20,168 bases of DNA from Holophagales bacterium (GCA_031256155.1 JAIRRD010000003.1:1-20168); one strand, 5' to 3'; shown: positions 6,464 to 14,706, counted from the first letter of the stretch. Program-made: numbers and translations. The notes: generated by a model from the sequence alone, not told the origin.

Positions 6464-7925
6464 TCCCGTATTCGTTCCAGCGGGCTTCAATTTTTTCTAT
6501 TATTTCTTTTGTGAATACCAAGTCTTTAGGCCATTCTCTCTTGTAACTGTCAAAGGGTTTGTTTTTTCGCGTGGCGTCTATTCCTGTTTTGCTGCCATAT
6601 GAAAATGTGTCGCTGGCGTGGTCCAGGACATCTAACGGGCCTTCTGTGAACAGCATGTCACGTTTTGGGTCAACATTGGATGTTATGCGAAACAGAACTT
6701 CCCGCATGTCATGTGGGTCAATGTCTTCGTCAACAATGATAATGCACTTGGTAAACATCATTTGCCCCATGCCCCAAATGGAATGAATCACTTTATTGCA
6801 ATGGCCCGGATACTCTTTTTTCATGCTTATGATTACCAAGTTATGAAACGCTCCCGCCGCTGGCAGGTGCATATCGCGTATTTCGGGGAGCATCAGGCGC
6901 AAAAGAGGGAGAAATATGCGCTCAGTGGCTAATCCAAGGTACGCGTCTTCCTGGGGCGGACGACCAACTACTGTTGCCGGATAAACAAAATTCCGGCGAT
7001 GTGTTATGGCCTCAACGTGCATTACAGGGTAATCGTCTGCCAGGCTGTAATAACCGGTGTGGTCGCCAAAGGGGCCTTCTCTGTGCAATTCAGACGGGTC
7101 AACCCAGCCCTCTATCACAAGTTCCGAATCCGCAGGCACTTCTATATCGTTAGTAATGCATTTGACCATTTCAATGCCGCTGTCGCGCAGGAAACCTGTG
7201 AAGATGACTTCTGAGATAAATGGCGGAAGTGGGGCAGTTGCGGCATACAGCAGCGCCGGGTCTCCGCCAAACGCAACGGCGACCGGCATACGTTCGCCGG
7301 GCAAATAACCGCTTTTTGCTTTAGCTCCGTCATGGTGAAGTTGGGTGTGGAAACCTAGTGTGACATCATCGTAAACCTGCAGACGATAAAGCCCCATGTT
7401 GCGCCGTCCGTCTTTGTAGCAAACATGGCTCATGCCCATAGTTATGAAAGGGCCGCCGTCTTCCGGCCAGGTTGTGAGTACAGGCAGTTCGCTGAGTTTG
7501 ACGTCGTGTCCTTTCTTTACTATTTCCTGACATATACCGCTGCGGACGGTCTTTGGCATCCAGGCGGATATACTTGCTAACATCGGCAGTTTTGTGAGTT
7601 TATCAAAAAATCCGCCGCCGGGTTTAGGAAGCGCTTCGGCAAATAGTTTTTCTATGCGGTCTCCGACATAGTCCAAACCGCGCTCGTTTTTATCAAGACC
7701 AAGTGCCATTTCCATGCGCAGACGGCTTCCATACACGTTTATCGCCACTGGTATTTGATTGTTTGTTGGATGTTCAAACAGCAAAGCACTGCCGCCTGAC
7801 GGCTGTTTCACAATTTTATCGGCAATTGCGGCTATTTCCAAGTATGGATCTACTTCTACAGATACGCGCTTTAATTCACTGGCCGATTCAAGTTGGTTGA
7901 GGAAGGATTGAAAGTCACGAGCCAT
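6459..7925 (-). CDS. ubiD: UbiD-family prenylated-FMN decarboxylase (quinone biosynthesis)
   Basis: A 488-residue UbiD family member, full length for the class. UbiD enzymes decarboxylate aromatic acids with prenylated FMN; this one most resembles those acting on polyprenyl-hydroxybenzoate or a menaquinone precursor. Hallmarks are MGLYRLQVYD (about 176-185), the central EGPFGDHTGYYS (283-294), HRRNFVYPATVVGRPPQED and DIDPHDMREVLFRI. The partner flavin prenyltransferase UbiX is not in the window. The ATG at 7923-7925 lies only ten bases after the tRNA-His CCA end and has no Shine-Dalgarno, so the two may be co-transcribed. The stop codon TAG is the terminal TATAG of a family B repeat, so the natural C-terminus may have been altered by a few residues. 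Confidence 0.88.
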   Translation of the reverse strand: MARDFQSFLNQLESASELKRVSVEVDPYLEIAAIADKIVKQPSGGSALLFEHPTNNQIPVAINVYGSRLRMEMALGLDKNERGLDYVGDRIEKLFAEALPKPGGGFFDKLTKLPMLASISAWMPKTVRSGICQEIVKKGHDVKLSELPVLTTWPEDGGPFITMGMSHVCYKDGRRNMGLYRLQVYDDVTLGFHTQLHHDGAKAKSGYLPGERMPVAVAFGGDPALLYAATAPLPPFISEVIFTGFLRDSGIEMVKCITNDIEVPADSELVIEGWVDPSELHREGPFGDHTGYYSLADDYPVMHVEAITHRRNFVYPATVVGRPPQEDAYLGLATERIFLPLLRLMLPEIRDMHLPAAGAFHNLVIISMKKEYPGHCNKVIHSIWGMGQMMFTKCIIIVDEDIDPHDMREVLFRITSNVDPKRDMLFTEGPLDVLDHASDTFSYGSKTGIDATRKNKPFDSYKREWPKDLVFTKEIIEKIEARWNEYGI

Positions 7926-7935
7926 AAATATTTAA

Positions 7936-8013
7936 TGGGGCGGCTGAGGGGACTCGAACCCCCGACACCAGGAATCACAATCCTGTGCTCTAACCAGCTG
8001 AACTACAGCCGCC
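7936..8013 (-). tRNA. tRNA-His (anticodon GTG)
   Basis: A complete cloverleaf on the minus strand. The acceptor GCGGCTG pairs with CAGCCGC, with an encoded extra G at -1 opposite C73, the identity element of bacterial tRNA-His, and an encoded CCA. The anticodon stem CAGGA/TCCTG closes the loop TTGTGAT, giving anticodon GTG. The T-arm is GGGGG-TTCGAGT-CCCCT. The span includes G-1 and CCA. It lies ten bases upstream of ubiD on the same strand. Confidence 0.97.
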
Positions 8014-8163
8014 ATTGAAAATTACAAGCTATCACAAGGTTTGTTTTTTTTCCAGTGGAAACCTTTTCCAATCTTGTATCATTTTGGGGCTAAGAGTTGC
8101 TTGTGGGATGGATTTTATCCGCCTTGAACATTCTTGTGCTTTTGATTTGATATAAGGAGTGAC

Positions 8164-9720
8164 ATGAATAGTCAGATAAAGCAGGTAGTTGGATTGACAG
8201 TGTTTGCGTCCGTCTGCATGGCCATTGGAATGGGGCTTGGGCGTGGCTGGATCGTCACGGCTCAGGCGGACAAACCTGTTGCTGTAAACGTCAGACCTCT
8301 TGACCATATGCAGCCCATTGTGGAAATAGCTGAAAAACTGAATCCAACGGTCGTGTACGTTGAAAACATCAGCTATGTCAAAGTCAGAAACAATAATCGT
8401 TTTTTCTCTGGTCCAGACAGCTTCTTTGATTATTTCTATGGGCCGACACCCAGGCAGAATCCTTCGCAAGATGATACGGAAATCCCCCGAACGAGCGGAG
8501 GTTCTGGCTTTTTTATTAGCCATGATGGCGAGATTCTGACAAATAGTCACGTTGTTGAAGGTATAAATGGCAGCGAGAATCCGAAAATTGTTGTTAAAAC
8601 AACTGATGGTAAGCGCTATCCGGCCATTGTCATTGGTAAAGACAAGGCTCTGGATGTTGCTCTGATAAAGATTGATATTCAACATGCTCCCTATGTGAAA
8701 TTAGGAGATTCGGATTCCATCAAAGTCGGTGAATGGGTTGTTGCAATAGGTAACCCATTGGGCCTGGAGCATACTGTTACTCAGGGGATTATCAGCGCCA
8801 AAGGACGGACAAGTAATGTTATGGGCGCTGATGACAATTTGGTTGCCGGTTTTTTGCAGACTGATGCTGCTATTAATCGGGGTAATAGTGGTGGACCTTT
8901 GTTTAACCTCAATGGTGAAGCGGTTGGTATCAATGCCGCGATTCGTGCAGATGGCCAAAATATTGGATTTGCAGTGCCAATCACACCCGTTAAACACATA
9001 CTGCGCGAACTTCGCACGGGCAAACCTTTAAGCCGTGGCTGGCTTGGTGTTAACACAAGTGACCTTGATCAAGATTTTCAGGAAAGTTTAAATGCAAGCG
9101 AAGGTGCGTTGGTTCAGGGTGTATCTAAATCATCGCCTGCGGAAAAAGTCGGTATTAAGCGCCTGGATGTGATTGTCGGCGTTGATGGTAAGCCCGTTAA
9201 ATCAAGCAGCGATCTTGTTGACGCAATTGCCTCCCGTCGTGATGGCGATGTTGTTAAGTTGGAATTGATTCGCAATGGACGCAGACAGATAATTTCCGTG
9301 ACACTTGGCGACCGCAGAAATATAGATCGCGATAGTGATTCAGACGATGGTTCTTCAACTGATAGCTCTAGGAAAGAATCTGCTGGTAGTTTGAATTTAG
9401 AAAAAACTTATGGATTCAGGGCCGAGGCCTTGAACGCTCAGACACGCAGAACCTATCAAGTTCCAGATGATGTCACCGGCGTTGTTATTACTAAGGTGCA
9501 GCCTCGTTCTTCAGCTTCAGATAAGCGACTGGCTGCCGGAATGATTATTCAGAGTGTTGGAACCAAAGAAATTAAGAATATTGATGAATTTCGCAGCGAA
9601 GTTCAAAAGTTCAACGGCAAAGCCATCATTCTGTCGCTTCGGGCAAGAGAGGGCAGAGGTTCAGATGGTTTCTCAGAGCCTTTTTCTGTAGCTATTCCGG
9701 CAATGCAAACAAATAAATAA
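8164..9720 (+). CDS. degP: HtrA/DegP-family periplasmic serine protease with two PDZ domains
   Basis: Envelope quality-control protease, 518 residues. An N-terminal hydrophobic segment (about 7-33, ending TAQA) looks like a signal peptide or uncleaved anchor, so the enzyme acts in the periplasm. The trypsin-like domain has the catalytic triad H129 (TNSHVV), D164 (ALDVALIKI) and S242 (GNSGGPL). PDZ1 follows at about 290-378, and PDZ2 at about 420-505. Between them is a Ser/Asp-rich linker with repeated DSD and SS runs (about 390-408). The LA-loop between strands is short and Phe-rich (FFSGPDSFFDYFYG), typical of DegQ/MucD-type proteins. AAGGAG lies four bases before the ATG. It is divergent from tRNA-His. 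The symbol is by family; degQ or mucD would be equally fair. Confidence 0.93.
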   Translation: MNSQIKQVVGLTVFASVCMAIGMGLGRGWIVTAQADKPVAVNVRPLDHMQPIVEIAEKLNPTVVYVENISYVKVRNNNRFFSGPDSFFDYFYGPTPRQNPSQDDTEIPRTSGGSGFFISHDGEILTNSHVVEGINGSENPKIVVKTTDGKRYPAIVIGKDKALDVALIKIDIQHAPYVKLGDSDSIKVGEWVVAIGNPLGLEHTVTQGIISAKGRTSNVMGADDNLVAGFLQTDAAINRGNSGGPLFNLNGEAVGINAAIRADGQNIGFAVPITPVKHILRELRTGKPLSRGWLGVNTSDLDQDFQESLNASEGALVQGVSKSSPAEKVGIKRLDVIVGVDGKPVKSSSDLVDAIASRRDGDVVKLELIRNGRRQIISVTLGDRRNIDRDSDSDDGSSTDSSRKESAGSLNLEKTYGFRAEALNAQTRRTYQVPDDVTGVVITKVQPRSSASDKRLAAGMIIQSVGTKEIKNIDEFRSEVQKFNGKAIILSLRAREGRGSDGFSEPFSVAIPAMQTNK

Positions 9721-9725
9721 TAACA

Positions 9726-9758
9726 ATTCCACATGAAATGTGCCATTGCATGTGGAAT
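9726..9758. repeat. Ten-base inverted repeat after htrA
   Basis: ATTCCACATG (9726-9735) and CATGTGGAAT (9749-9758) are perfect arms around a 13-base loop that itself holds a competing CACAT/ATGTG pairing. It begins six bases after the htrA stop. No T-run follows, so it is a transcript-end hairpin or operator rather than a clear terminator. Confidence 0.55.
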
Positions 9759-9846
9759 GAAGTCTGTTGATATGACGAGGTACAGTCGGGAATTTGACTA
9801 AAATAAAAAGGGTTTACACTTTACAGTTATTGAAGATTACCCCGAA

Positions 9847-9891
9847 AAATTCCATATCGAAATTGCGTTCCGCAATTTCGATATGGAATTT
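9847..9891. repeat. Perfect 21-bp hairpin with 3-base loop
   Basis: The arm 9847-9867 (ending GAAATTGCG) is exactly complementary to 9871-9891 (beginning CGCAATTTC), with only TTC between. It lies in the 232-base gap between htrA and the next operon, 61 bases before the start at 9953. There is only a weak T-rich tail (TGTTGCTTG). It could terminate htrA transcription, be an RNase III substrate, or be a remnant of an inverted insertion. No second copy was seen in the window. Confidence 0.75.
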
Positions 9892-9952
9892 GTTGCTTGA
9901 TACCATAAGTTTGAAATCAATGTAGAATACTTGTTTAGGCAAGGATTGCGCT

Positions 9953-11380
9953 ATGGGGCAACGGTTGCTGGTTCTAGACACGGACAGCACGTTTATTGAT
10001 GAACACAGGTTGGCACTTGAATTCGATTTTGATGTGGATTACATAGACAGCCATGACAACATTATAAAGGTGTTGGAGGATGGCGGTTACGCTGCGATTT
10101 TGATTGGGGTAGAAGTTGCTGAAAATCGCGGTTATGCAGTGTGTGCAAGTATTCGCAACCGTTCTTCCCTGTCAAGTCTCAAAATCGCGTTAATCAGCTC
10201 TAAAGCTACCAAAGAAGATTTTGTCAGACATGGTAAATTAAGGGTTCGCGCTGATCTTTACCTGTTTAAGCCCATTGAAACTGGCGCATTGATTTCCGAG
10301 TTAAAGGCTTTTATGCCTTCAAAGGCATCTGATTTGGACAACGCATATGACGCTCCTATTGAGGTCCATACGAGTGAAGAACGCCTTAAAAGCTCAAACA
10401 GCATAGAGCTGACAAAAGAGGATGAATCATTGCCAGTTTCGCCTGTGATTGAGCCACAAGCTGAAACAGCTTGGTTGATAGAAGGTCGGCATGAAAATCA
10501 GGAAACACAAAACCAAAATAATACAATCACCGCTACTCTTGAGAAAATAGGAGTACATGAAGACCTCACCCCGACACATAATTATTTGTCAAAGGCCAAA
10601 GACCAGCAAGGACTTTTAACTTCAACTGATGACTTAGAGGCCAGAGTCCATAATCTGGAAGCTGAATTACAGGCAAAGACTGCCGTTCTGCTAGAACTTC
10701 AAGAAGAAAACCAGGAACTACAACACCGCAACACTTCTATTACCGTCAACATTGAAGAGTTGGAAGCGCATCAAAAAAATGCAGAGGCCCTACAGTGCCG
10801 TTTGCAAGAAGCCGAAAAACAATTAAAATATTTAGAATCGGGCGCATCTTTGGAAGATTATGCAAATGAAAGTTTGCGCAATCGTTTAAAAGGTGCTATA
10901 GCGGAAAAACAAACTCTGTTACAGCAAATTGAAACATTAACTCAGGAAATTGCAGAAAAAAATTTGCAGGCAGTAGCGTTTCTCAAATCGAAGGAAGAAC
11001 TGTTGCAACAGTTGTTGGATGTTGAGGAGAGCAGACATCGCCTTGAGCAGGAATTTGAAGTGCGTGTTGAAACTGAACGCAGGCTCCTTATATCTCGCCT
11101 GGATGATTATCAAGATTCAGGACCAGCAACTCGCAAACGGATCAGCGAATTGGAAGATGTTTGCACCGCAAAGACAAAAGAACTGGAATTCATCCGCGCC
11201 GCCCACAGTGAAGAAATACGGCGATTGACAGAAGATTTTGAGAGTCAAAGACAAAACTTGATTTCTTTTATCAATACGCGACAGGAAGAAATTCGCTCGG
11301 TATTGAGCGGTATGGATGAAGCAAGGGAAGCATTGACAAAATTACTGGTCGGCAATCTTGCTACAGAAGGTGGTTCATAA
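9953..11380 (+). CDS. FrzS-like pseudo-receiver plus coiled-coil protein
   Basis: A 475-residue cytoplasmic protein in three parts. Residues 1-125 form a response-regulator receiver fold: acidic D9/D11 near the first strand, conserved K106 in LYLFKPI, and an S/T switch around S82. The phosphoacceptor aspartate is missing, however, and ILIGVEV (49-55) has Gly or Val where Asp is expected. Residues 126-225 are a low-complexity Glu/Asn-rich linker. Residues 228-470 are an almost continuous Glu/Gln/Leu coiled coil. The segment around ENRGYAVC...HGKLRVRADLYLFKP recalls the pseudo-receiver of Myxococcus FrzS, a polarity protein for gliding motility, as far as I remember its sequence. An AGGA lies seven bases before the ATG. 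The gene overlaps the next by one base (TAATG). Function here is inferred to be scaffolding or polar localisation. Confidence 0.75.
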   Translation: MGQRLLVLDTDSTFIDEHRLALEFDFDVDYIDSHDNIIKVLEDGGYAAILIGVEVAENRGYAVCASIRNRSSLSSLKIALISSKATKEDFVRHGKLRVRADLYLFKPIETGALISELKAFMPSKASDLDNAYDAPIEVHTSEERLKSSNSIELTKEDESLPVSPVIEPQAETAWLIEGRHENQETQNQNNTITATLEKIGVHEDLTPTHNYLSKAKDQQGLLTSTDDLEARVHNLEAELQAKTAVLLELQEENQELQHRNTSITVNIEELEAHQKNAEALQCRLQEAEKQLKYLESGASLEDYANESLRNRLKGAIAEKQTLLQQIETLTQEIAEKNLQAVAFLKSKEELLQQLLDVEESRHRLEQEFEVRVETERRLLISRLDDYQDSGPATRKRISELEDVCTAKTKELEFIRAAHSEEIRRLTEDFESQRQNLISFINTRQEEIRSVLSGMDEAREALTKLLVGNLATEGGS

Positions 11381-12696
11381 TGGTGGCTGGCCGCCTGCTT
11401 TTCATAGTTTTGCTGCTGATCCTGGGAGCTTTTTTGGTTTTGGCCGAATTTGCGATTGTGCGTGTCAGACCAACACAGCTTGAATCACTGTTGGAAAAGG
11501 ACTCACGGGCGCATCATGCCTTGGAAGTGCAGCGCCATTTGCAGACTCATCTTTCTTCTATTCTGGTAGGAATAAGCCTTTGTGCAGTTGGCTTTGGTGC
11601 GCTGGGTGAAGATTTGTTAGCCAAATGTTTAAGGGATTGGCTGGTTTTTATGCCGGGTTCAGGTTTTATTCCATGGTCCAGCATTTCCGTGGGACTGGCT
11701 TCTTTTACAGCCCTTATAATCATGACCACCATTAATGTTGTGCTTGCCGAATTAGTCCCGCGAAGTTTTGCCATTCGCAATTCAACGCTATGGGCATTGA
11801 GGACAGCCAAGCCGCTGTTATTCTGGTCTCGTTTTTCCAGCCCTCTTACAATCGCTCTTTCAACCCTTAGCCGTTGGGTTGAGCGATTGTTAGGATTGCC
11901 CATGGGAAGCGAGTATCCCGAAGACCTTTTGCCTTCTGAAGACGAATTTAAGCGATTACTTGCCCACAGCCAGGCAAGCGGTGAACTGGAACTTAACAAA
12001 GCCGAATTGATTGAGAACGTGTTCAGCTTTTCCAAGCGCACAATTATAGAGATTGCAATCCCCAGAGGCAGTGTTGCCACTGTGGATATTCGTAAAAACT
12101 TTAAAGAAAATTTAGCTTTTATACGTGATACAGAGCATTCGCGCATTCCGCTGGTAGATGGCGACCTGGATCATGTGATTGGCGTTATCCACCTGAAAGA
12201 TCTGTTATGGCGCTTGCGTGATGAAGAAGAACCTGATTTGAAGTCATTGGCTCGCCCAGCGTTTTTTGTGCCGGAAATGCGCCGCATACAAGACCTTTTG
12301 TTGGATTTTCAGCGAAAAAAACAGCACCTAGCGCTTGTGGTAAACGAGCATGGCGGAGTGGACGGAATTGTGACGCTGGAGGACGTAATTGAGGAATTGG
12401 TTGGTGAAATACAGGATGAGTTTGATAATGAAGTGACACAGCTTACACGTATTAACTCCGGTGCCTGGCTGGCACAGGGAACAGTGACGTTGGAGCAGTT
12501 GGAAGATCAGCTTGGACTAAAGCTGGAAGTCGACACCGATGCCGTGACGCTTGGTGGGTATTTTCAGGAGAGGCTGGGCAGGGTGCTTCGTATTGATGAT
12601 GAAATCACTATTCAGGAATGGCAAGTCCGTGTACTGGAGATGAGCGGCATGGCACCCAGGAAATTCTTATTCAAACCAATTAATTCAAAATCCTGA
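11380..12696 (+). CDS. CorC/HlyC-type membrane protein (DUF21, CBS pair, CorC_HlyC domain)
   Basis: A 438-residue hemolysin-C/CNNM-type protein. Residues 1-185 are a DUF21 membrane domain with hydrophobic segments near 5-25, 60-80, 100-125 and 140-165, and the typical VLAELVPRSFAIRN motif. A CBS-domain pair follows (about 205-330), with IPRGSVATVD, HSRIPLVDG and the end GGVDGIVTLEDVIEELVGEIQDEFD. The C-terminal CorC_HlyC domain (about 345-430) carries WLAQGTVTLEQLEDQLG. Family members are linked to magnesium or cobalt efflux and other ion transport, but the true substrate is not fixed. The start codon overlaps the stop of the FrzS-like gene, and its stop overlaps the next start (TGATG), so the operon is translationally coupled. 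Confidence 0.92.
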   Translation: MVAGRLLFIVLLLILGAFLVLAEFAIVRVRPTQLESLLEKDSRAHHALEVQRHLQTHLSSILVGISLCAVGFGALGEDLLAKCLRDWLVFMPGSGFIPWSSISVGLASFTALIIMTTINVVLAELVPRSFAIRNSTLWALRTAKPLLFWSRFSSPLTIALSTLSRWVERLLGLPMGSEYPEDLLPSEDEFKRLLAHSQASGELELNKAELIENVFSFSKRTIIEIAIPRGSVATVDIRKNFKENLAFIRDTEHSRIPLVDGDLDHVIGVIHLKDLLWRLRDEEEPDLKSLARPAFFVPEMRRIQDLLLDFQRKKQHLALVVNEHGGVDGIVTLEDVIEELVGEIQDEFDNEVTQLTRINSGAWLAQGTVTLEQLEDQLGLKLEVDTDAVTLGGYFQERLGRVLRIDDEITIQEWQVRVLEMSGMAPRKFLFKPINSKS

Positions 12697-13526
12697 TGAA
12701 CAGTATAGATGCTTTTATATTTGCGGCGGGCCTTGGTACCAGGATGGGGCCACTCTCATCCGCACTACCGAAACCAGCCTGGACTCTCAGAAACAGACCG
12801 CTGTTACAGTGGGCCGCTGATGCTCTGAGATATGCCGGATGCGTAAAAATTGCGTGTAACGCCCATCATCACGTCAATATTATTAAATCCATTGCTGAGG
12901 ACATTGAAGTAATTGAAGAAGAAGTATTGCTTGGAACAGGTGAGCCGCTCCGGCGCGTTGCAAGTCGCATTGCATCGGAGGGACTGTTGGTTTGGAATGC
13001 TGATGTAATAGCTGATGTACCTTGGGCGCATCTGCGCTGTGAACATGTTTCAAGAAGTGCCGGTGTCAGTTGGCTGTTAGTCCCTCACCCCGGCGGCCCG
13101 TGGACTGAGTTGTACCTGAATGCAGACGGAAGGGTTTTACCTCGTGGGACAAAAGGCCCAAAGGGGCCTTATCTGTTTACCGGTGCTGCATGTTGGAGTT
13201 CTGAGGCAGCCAGTGCCATACCGGAAAAATGCTTTGACGTAAGAGATTTTTTGGCTGCTTATTCCAACCATCTGGGCATAGTTGTCGAGCCCTTTCATTG
13301 GCTGGAAATTGGTACGCCGGATCAGTTGATTCATGCTGCCGACAAACTGGCTCCAGATTATGAAGGTCGCGTTTCGGGATGCTATATTCATCCGACCGCT
13401 GTTGAATCACGGAAAATTACACGATGTATTCTAGGCCCTGGTGCCGAACTTTATCCCGATGCAAAAGACCATGACGCATTCTGGTTCCTTGATGCTAAAA
13501 ATCAGGTTCGTCTGGCGTTAAAATGA
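12696..13526 (+). CDS. murU: Sugar-1-phosphate nucleotidyltransferase, MurU-like
   Basis: A 276-residue NTP-transferase. The nucleotide-binding signature AAGLGTRM (10-17) with PKP (25-27) and the metal-binding NAD (101-103) are clear. LLGTGEPLR (79-86) replaces the more usual GTGGP loop. Nearest named relatives are mannose-1-phosphate guanylyltransferases and MurU, which makes UDP-MurNAc from MurNAc-1-phosphate in peptidoglycan recycling. The MurU assignment rests largely on the adjacent AmgK-like kinase, three bases downstream, which would supply the sugar-1-phosphate. The C-terminus carries a short left-handed-helix-like stretch (GCYIHPTAV, CILGPGAEL), longer than in minimal MurU. Its start overlaps the stop of the CorC-like gene by one base. 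Confidence 0.75.
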   Translation: MNSIDAFIFAAGLGTRMGPLSSALPKPAWTLRNRPLLQWAADALRYAGCVKIACNAHHHVNIIKSIAEDIEVIEEEVLLGTGEPLRRVASRIASEGLLVWNADVIADVPWAHLRCEHVSRSAGVSWLLVPHPGGPWTELYLNADGRVLPRGTKGPKGPYLFTGAACWSSEAASAIPEKCFDVRDFLAAYSNHLGIVVEPFHWLEIGTPDQLIHAADKLAPDYEGRVSGCYIHPTAVESRKITRCILGPGAELYPDAKDHDAFWFLDAKNQVRLALK

Positions 13527-13529
13527 CTA

Positions 13530-14522
13530 ATGGACGAACGATTAGATAAAGTTGCCGTAGCGTGGAATTTAACAGAACTAAGCCCAATGCTTGGCGATGT
13601 TGGTACAAGGCGTTATTTTCGCGCCAAACAGCCATCGGGCGACACGGTCATTCTTGTTTTATATCCCGACATCATTCCAGGCATTGATGACCCTTTTCAA
13701 GATTTCATTTCACTTCACAGCTATGTGAATACAATATTGCGTGTACCCGAAATTTATAAATATGATAATTATCATAGAGCCATGTTGTTAGAAGACCTTG
13801 GCGATTGTTCACTTGAAGACCATATGGCGCACTTTCCGCAAGAAGAGTTGTTCTGGGCTGATAGGGTCGCCGTGGAATTGCTGGATTGGATTGGCCCATT
13901 GACCATGGCGGCTCCCAAAGAATCCTTTTTTATGCTTCGTTCTTTTGACAAAGCCAAGTTTGATTTTGAGTGGTCCTTTTGCAGAGAACACTTTTTCAAT
14001 GGTCTTTTACAAAAAAAACCACCCCTATGGCTGGATCGAATGATGGAACAAATTCACGGGTATTTAATACCAAAGGCGAAATATTTGGTTCACAGGGACT
14101 TTCATGTTCGCAACCTCATGGTTTCAGGCCACAGACCCGTGACCATTGATTTTCAAGATGCCCGCCTAGGGCCAGCCACATACGATCTGGCCTCCATTTT
14201 ATTTGATGGCTACTGGGATTGGAGTATGGAAGCCAAGCAAATTATTGTGTCCAAAATGAAAGCCAGTTTTAACTCAGACATTGATTTTTGGAGCGAGTTG
14301 AATTCCGTTGCATTGCAGCGCAATTTAAAAGCCCTTGGCACATTCGCCTTTCAGCTTCGCCAAAATAAAACCAGATACGCACAAGCTATACCGCGCACAC
14401 TCTGCCACATTCAAAGCCACTTCGAGCGCCTTTCGCATGGCGAAGGCGTGATTCAATCAGAGCACTGGCACAAATTAGCAAACGAAAGAATACACATAGA
14501 ATGGCCAAACGCATTGCAATGA
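13530..14522 (+). CDS. amgK: Anomeric sugar kinase of the aminoglycoside-phosphotransferase fold, AmgK-like
   Basis: A 330-residue kinase. The active-site block LVHRDFHVRNLM (186-197) holds the catalytic D190, and TIDFQDARLGPATYDLAS (205-222) holds the metal-binding D207/D210. GTRRYFRAKQP near the N-terminus and LLEDLGDCSLEDH (86-98) fit the APH-fold lobe. HRDFHxRNLM and the DFQDAxxGPxxYDLAS wording are characteristic of AmgK, which phosphorylates the anomeric hydroxyl of MurNAc/GlcNAc and bypasses de novo UDP-MurNAc synthesis (the fosfomycin target route). It starts three bases after the MurU-like gene, the usual partner. It is the last gene of the operon, and a family A palindrome begins two bases after its stop. 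Confidence 0.82.
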   Translation: MDERLDKVAVAWNLTELSPMLGDVGTRRYFRAKQPSGDTVILVLYPDIIPGIDDPFQDFISLHSYVNTILRVPEIYKYDNYHRAMLLEDLGDCSLEDHMAHFPQEELFWADRVAVELLDWIGPLTMAAPKESFFMLRSFDKAKFDFEWSFCREHFFNGLLQKKPPLWLDRMMEQIHGYLIPKAKYLVHRDFHVRNLMVSGHRPVTIDFQDARLGPATYDLASILFDGYWDWSMEAKQIIVSKMKASFNSDIDFWSELNSVALQRNLKALGTFAFQLRQNKTRYAQAIPRTLCHIQSHFERLSHGEGVIQSEHWHKLANERIHIEWPNALQ

Positions 14523-14523
14523 A

Positions 14524-14559
14524 TATATCAATTCAACTTATTGTAGTTGAACTGCTACA
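14524..14559 (+). repeat. Solo 36-bp palindrome, family A repeat unit
   Basis: Arms TATATCAATTCAACT and AGTTGAACTGCTACA flank the loop TATTGT. The arms differ from the perfect unit at 1383 by three bases in total. It begins two bases after the kinase stop codon and lies 22 bases from a long family A copy. Confidence 0.75.
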
Positions 14560-14581
14560 ACTCACTCCTCTCAAACTCCCT

Positions 14582-14706
14582 TATAGCAATTTGCGCTTTC
14601 ATAGTCCATTTACGGCGAGCCAAGCCCGTCTATGGACTACGAGCGGCCGTGATTCGCAAGCGAATCCCGGCATAGCGGTTTAACTACAATAAGTTAAACC
14701 GCTATA
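14582..14706 (-). mobile_element. Family A structured repeat, full-length copy R1 (reverse orientation)
   Basis: A 125-bp element read on the minus strand from TATAGCGGTTTAACT (ending at 14706) to AAATTGCTATA (14582). Ends are inverted (TATAGCGGTTT versus TATAGCAATTT) and TA-flanked. In order it has three hairpins. H1 is the terminal 36-bp palindrome with loop TATTGT. H2 is GATTCGC-TT-GCGAATC inside GCCG/CGGC. H3 is an outer stem TAGTCCAT/ATGGACTA around GGCTCGCC. It differs from the copy at 20053 by about five bases over their shared length, so one of the two moved recently. It encodes no protein. Confidence 0.85.

Noticed and set aside
8124..8154. Promoter for htrA (TTGAAC ... GATATA)
   Set aside because: The spacing is about 19 bases and the implied start would lie at the ribosome site, so the match is probably chance.
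8032..8685. 217-codon minus frame antisense to the htrA start
   Set aside because: It is a shadow of htrA; the plus-strand protease is unambiguous.
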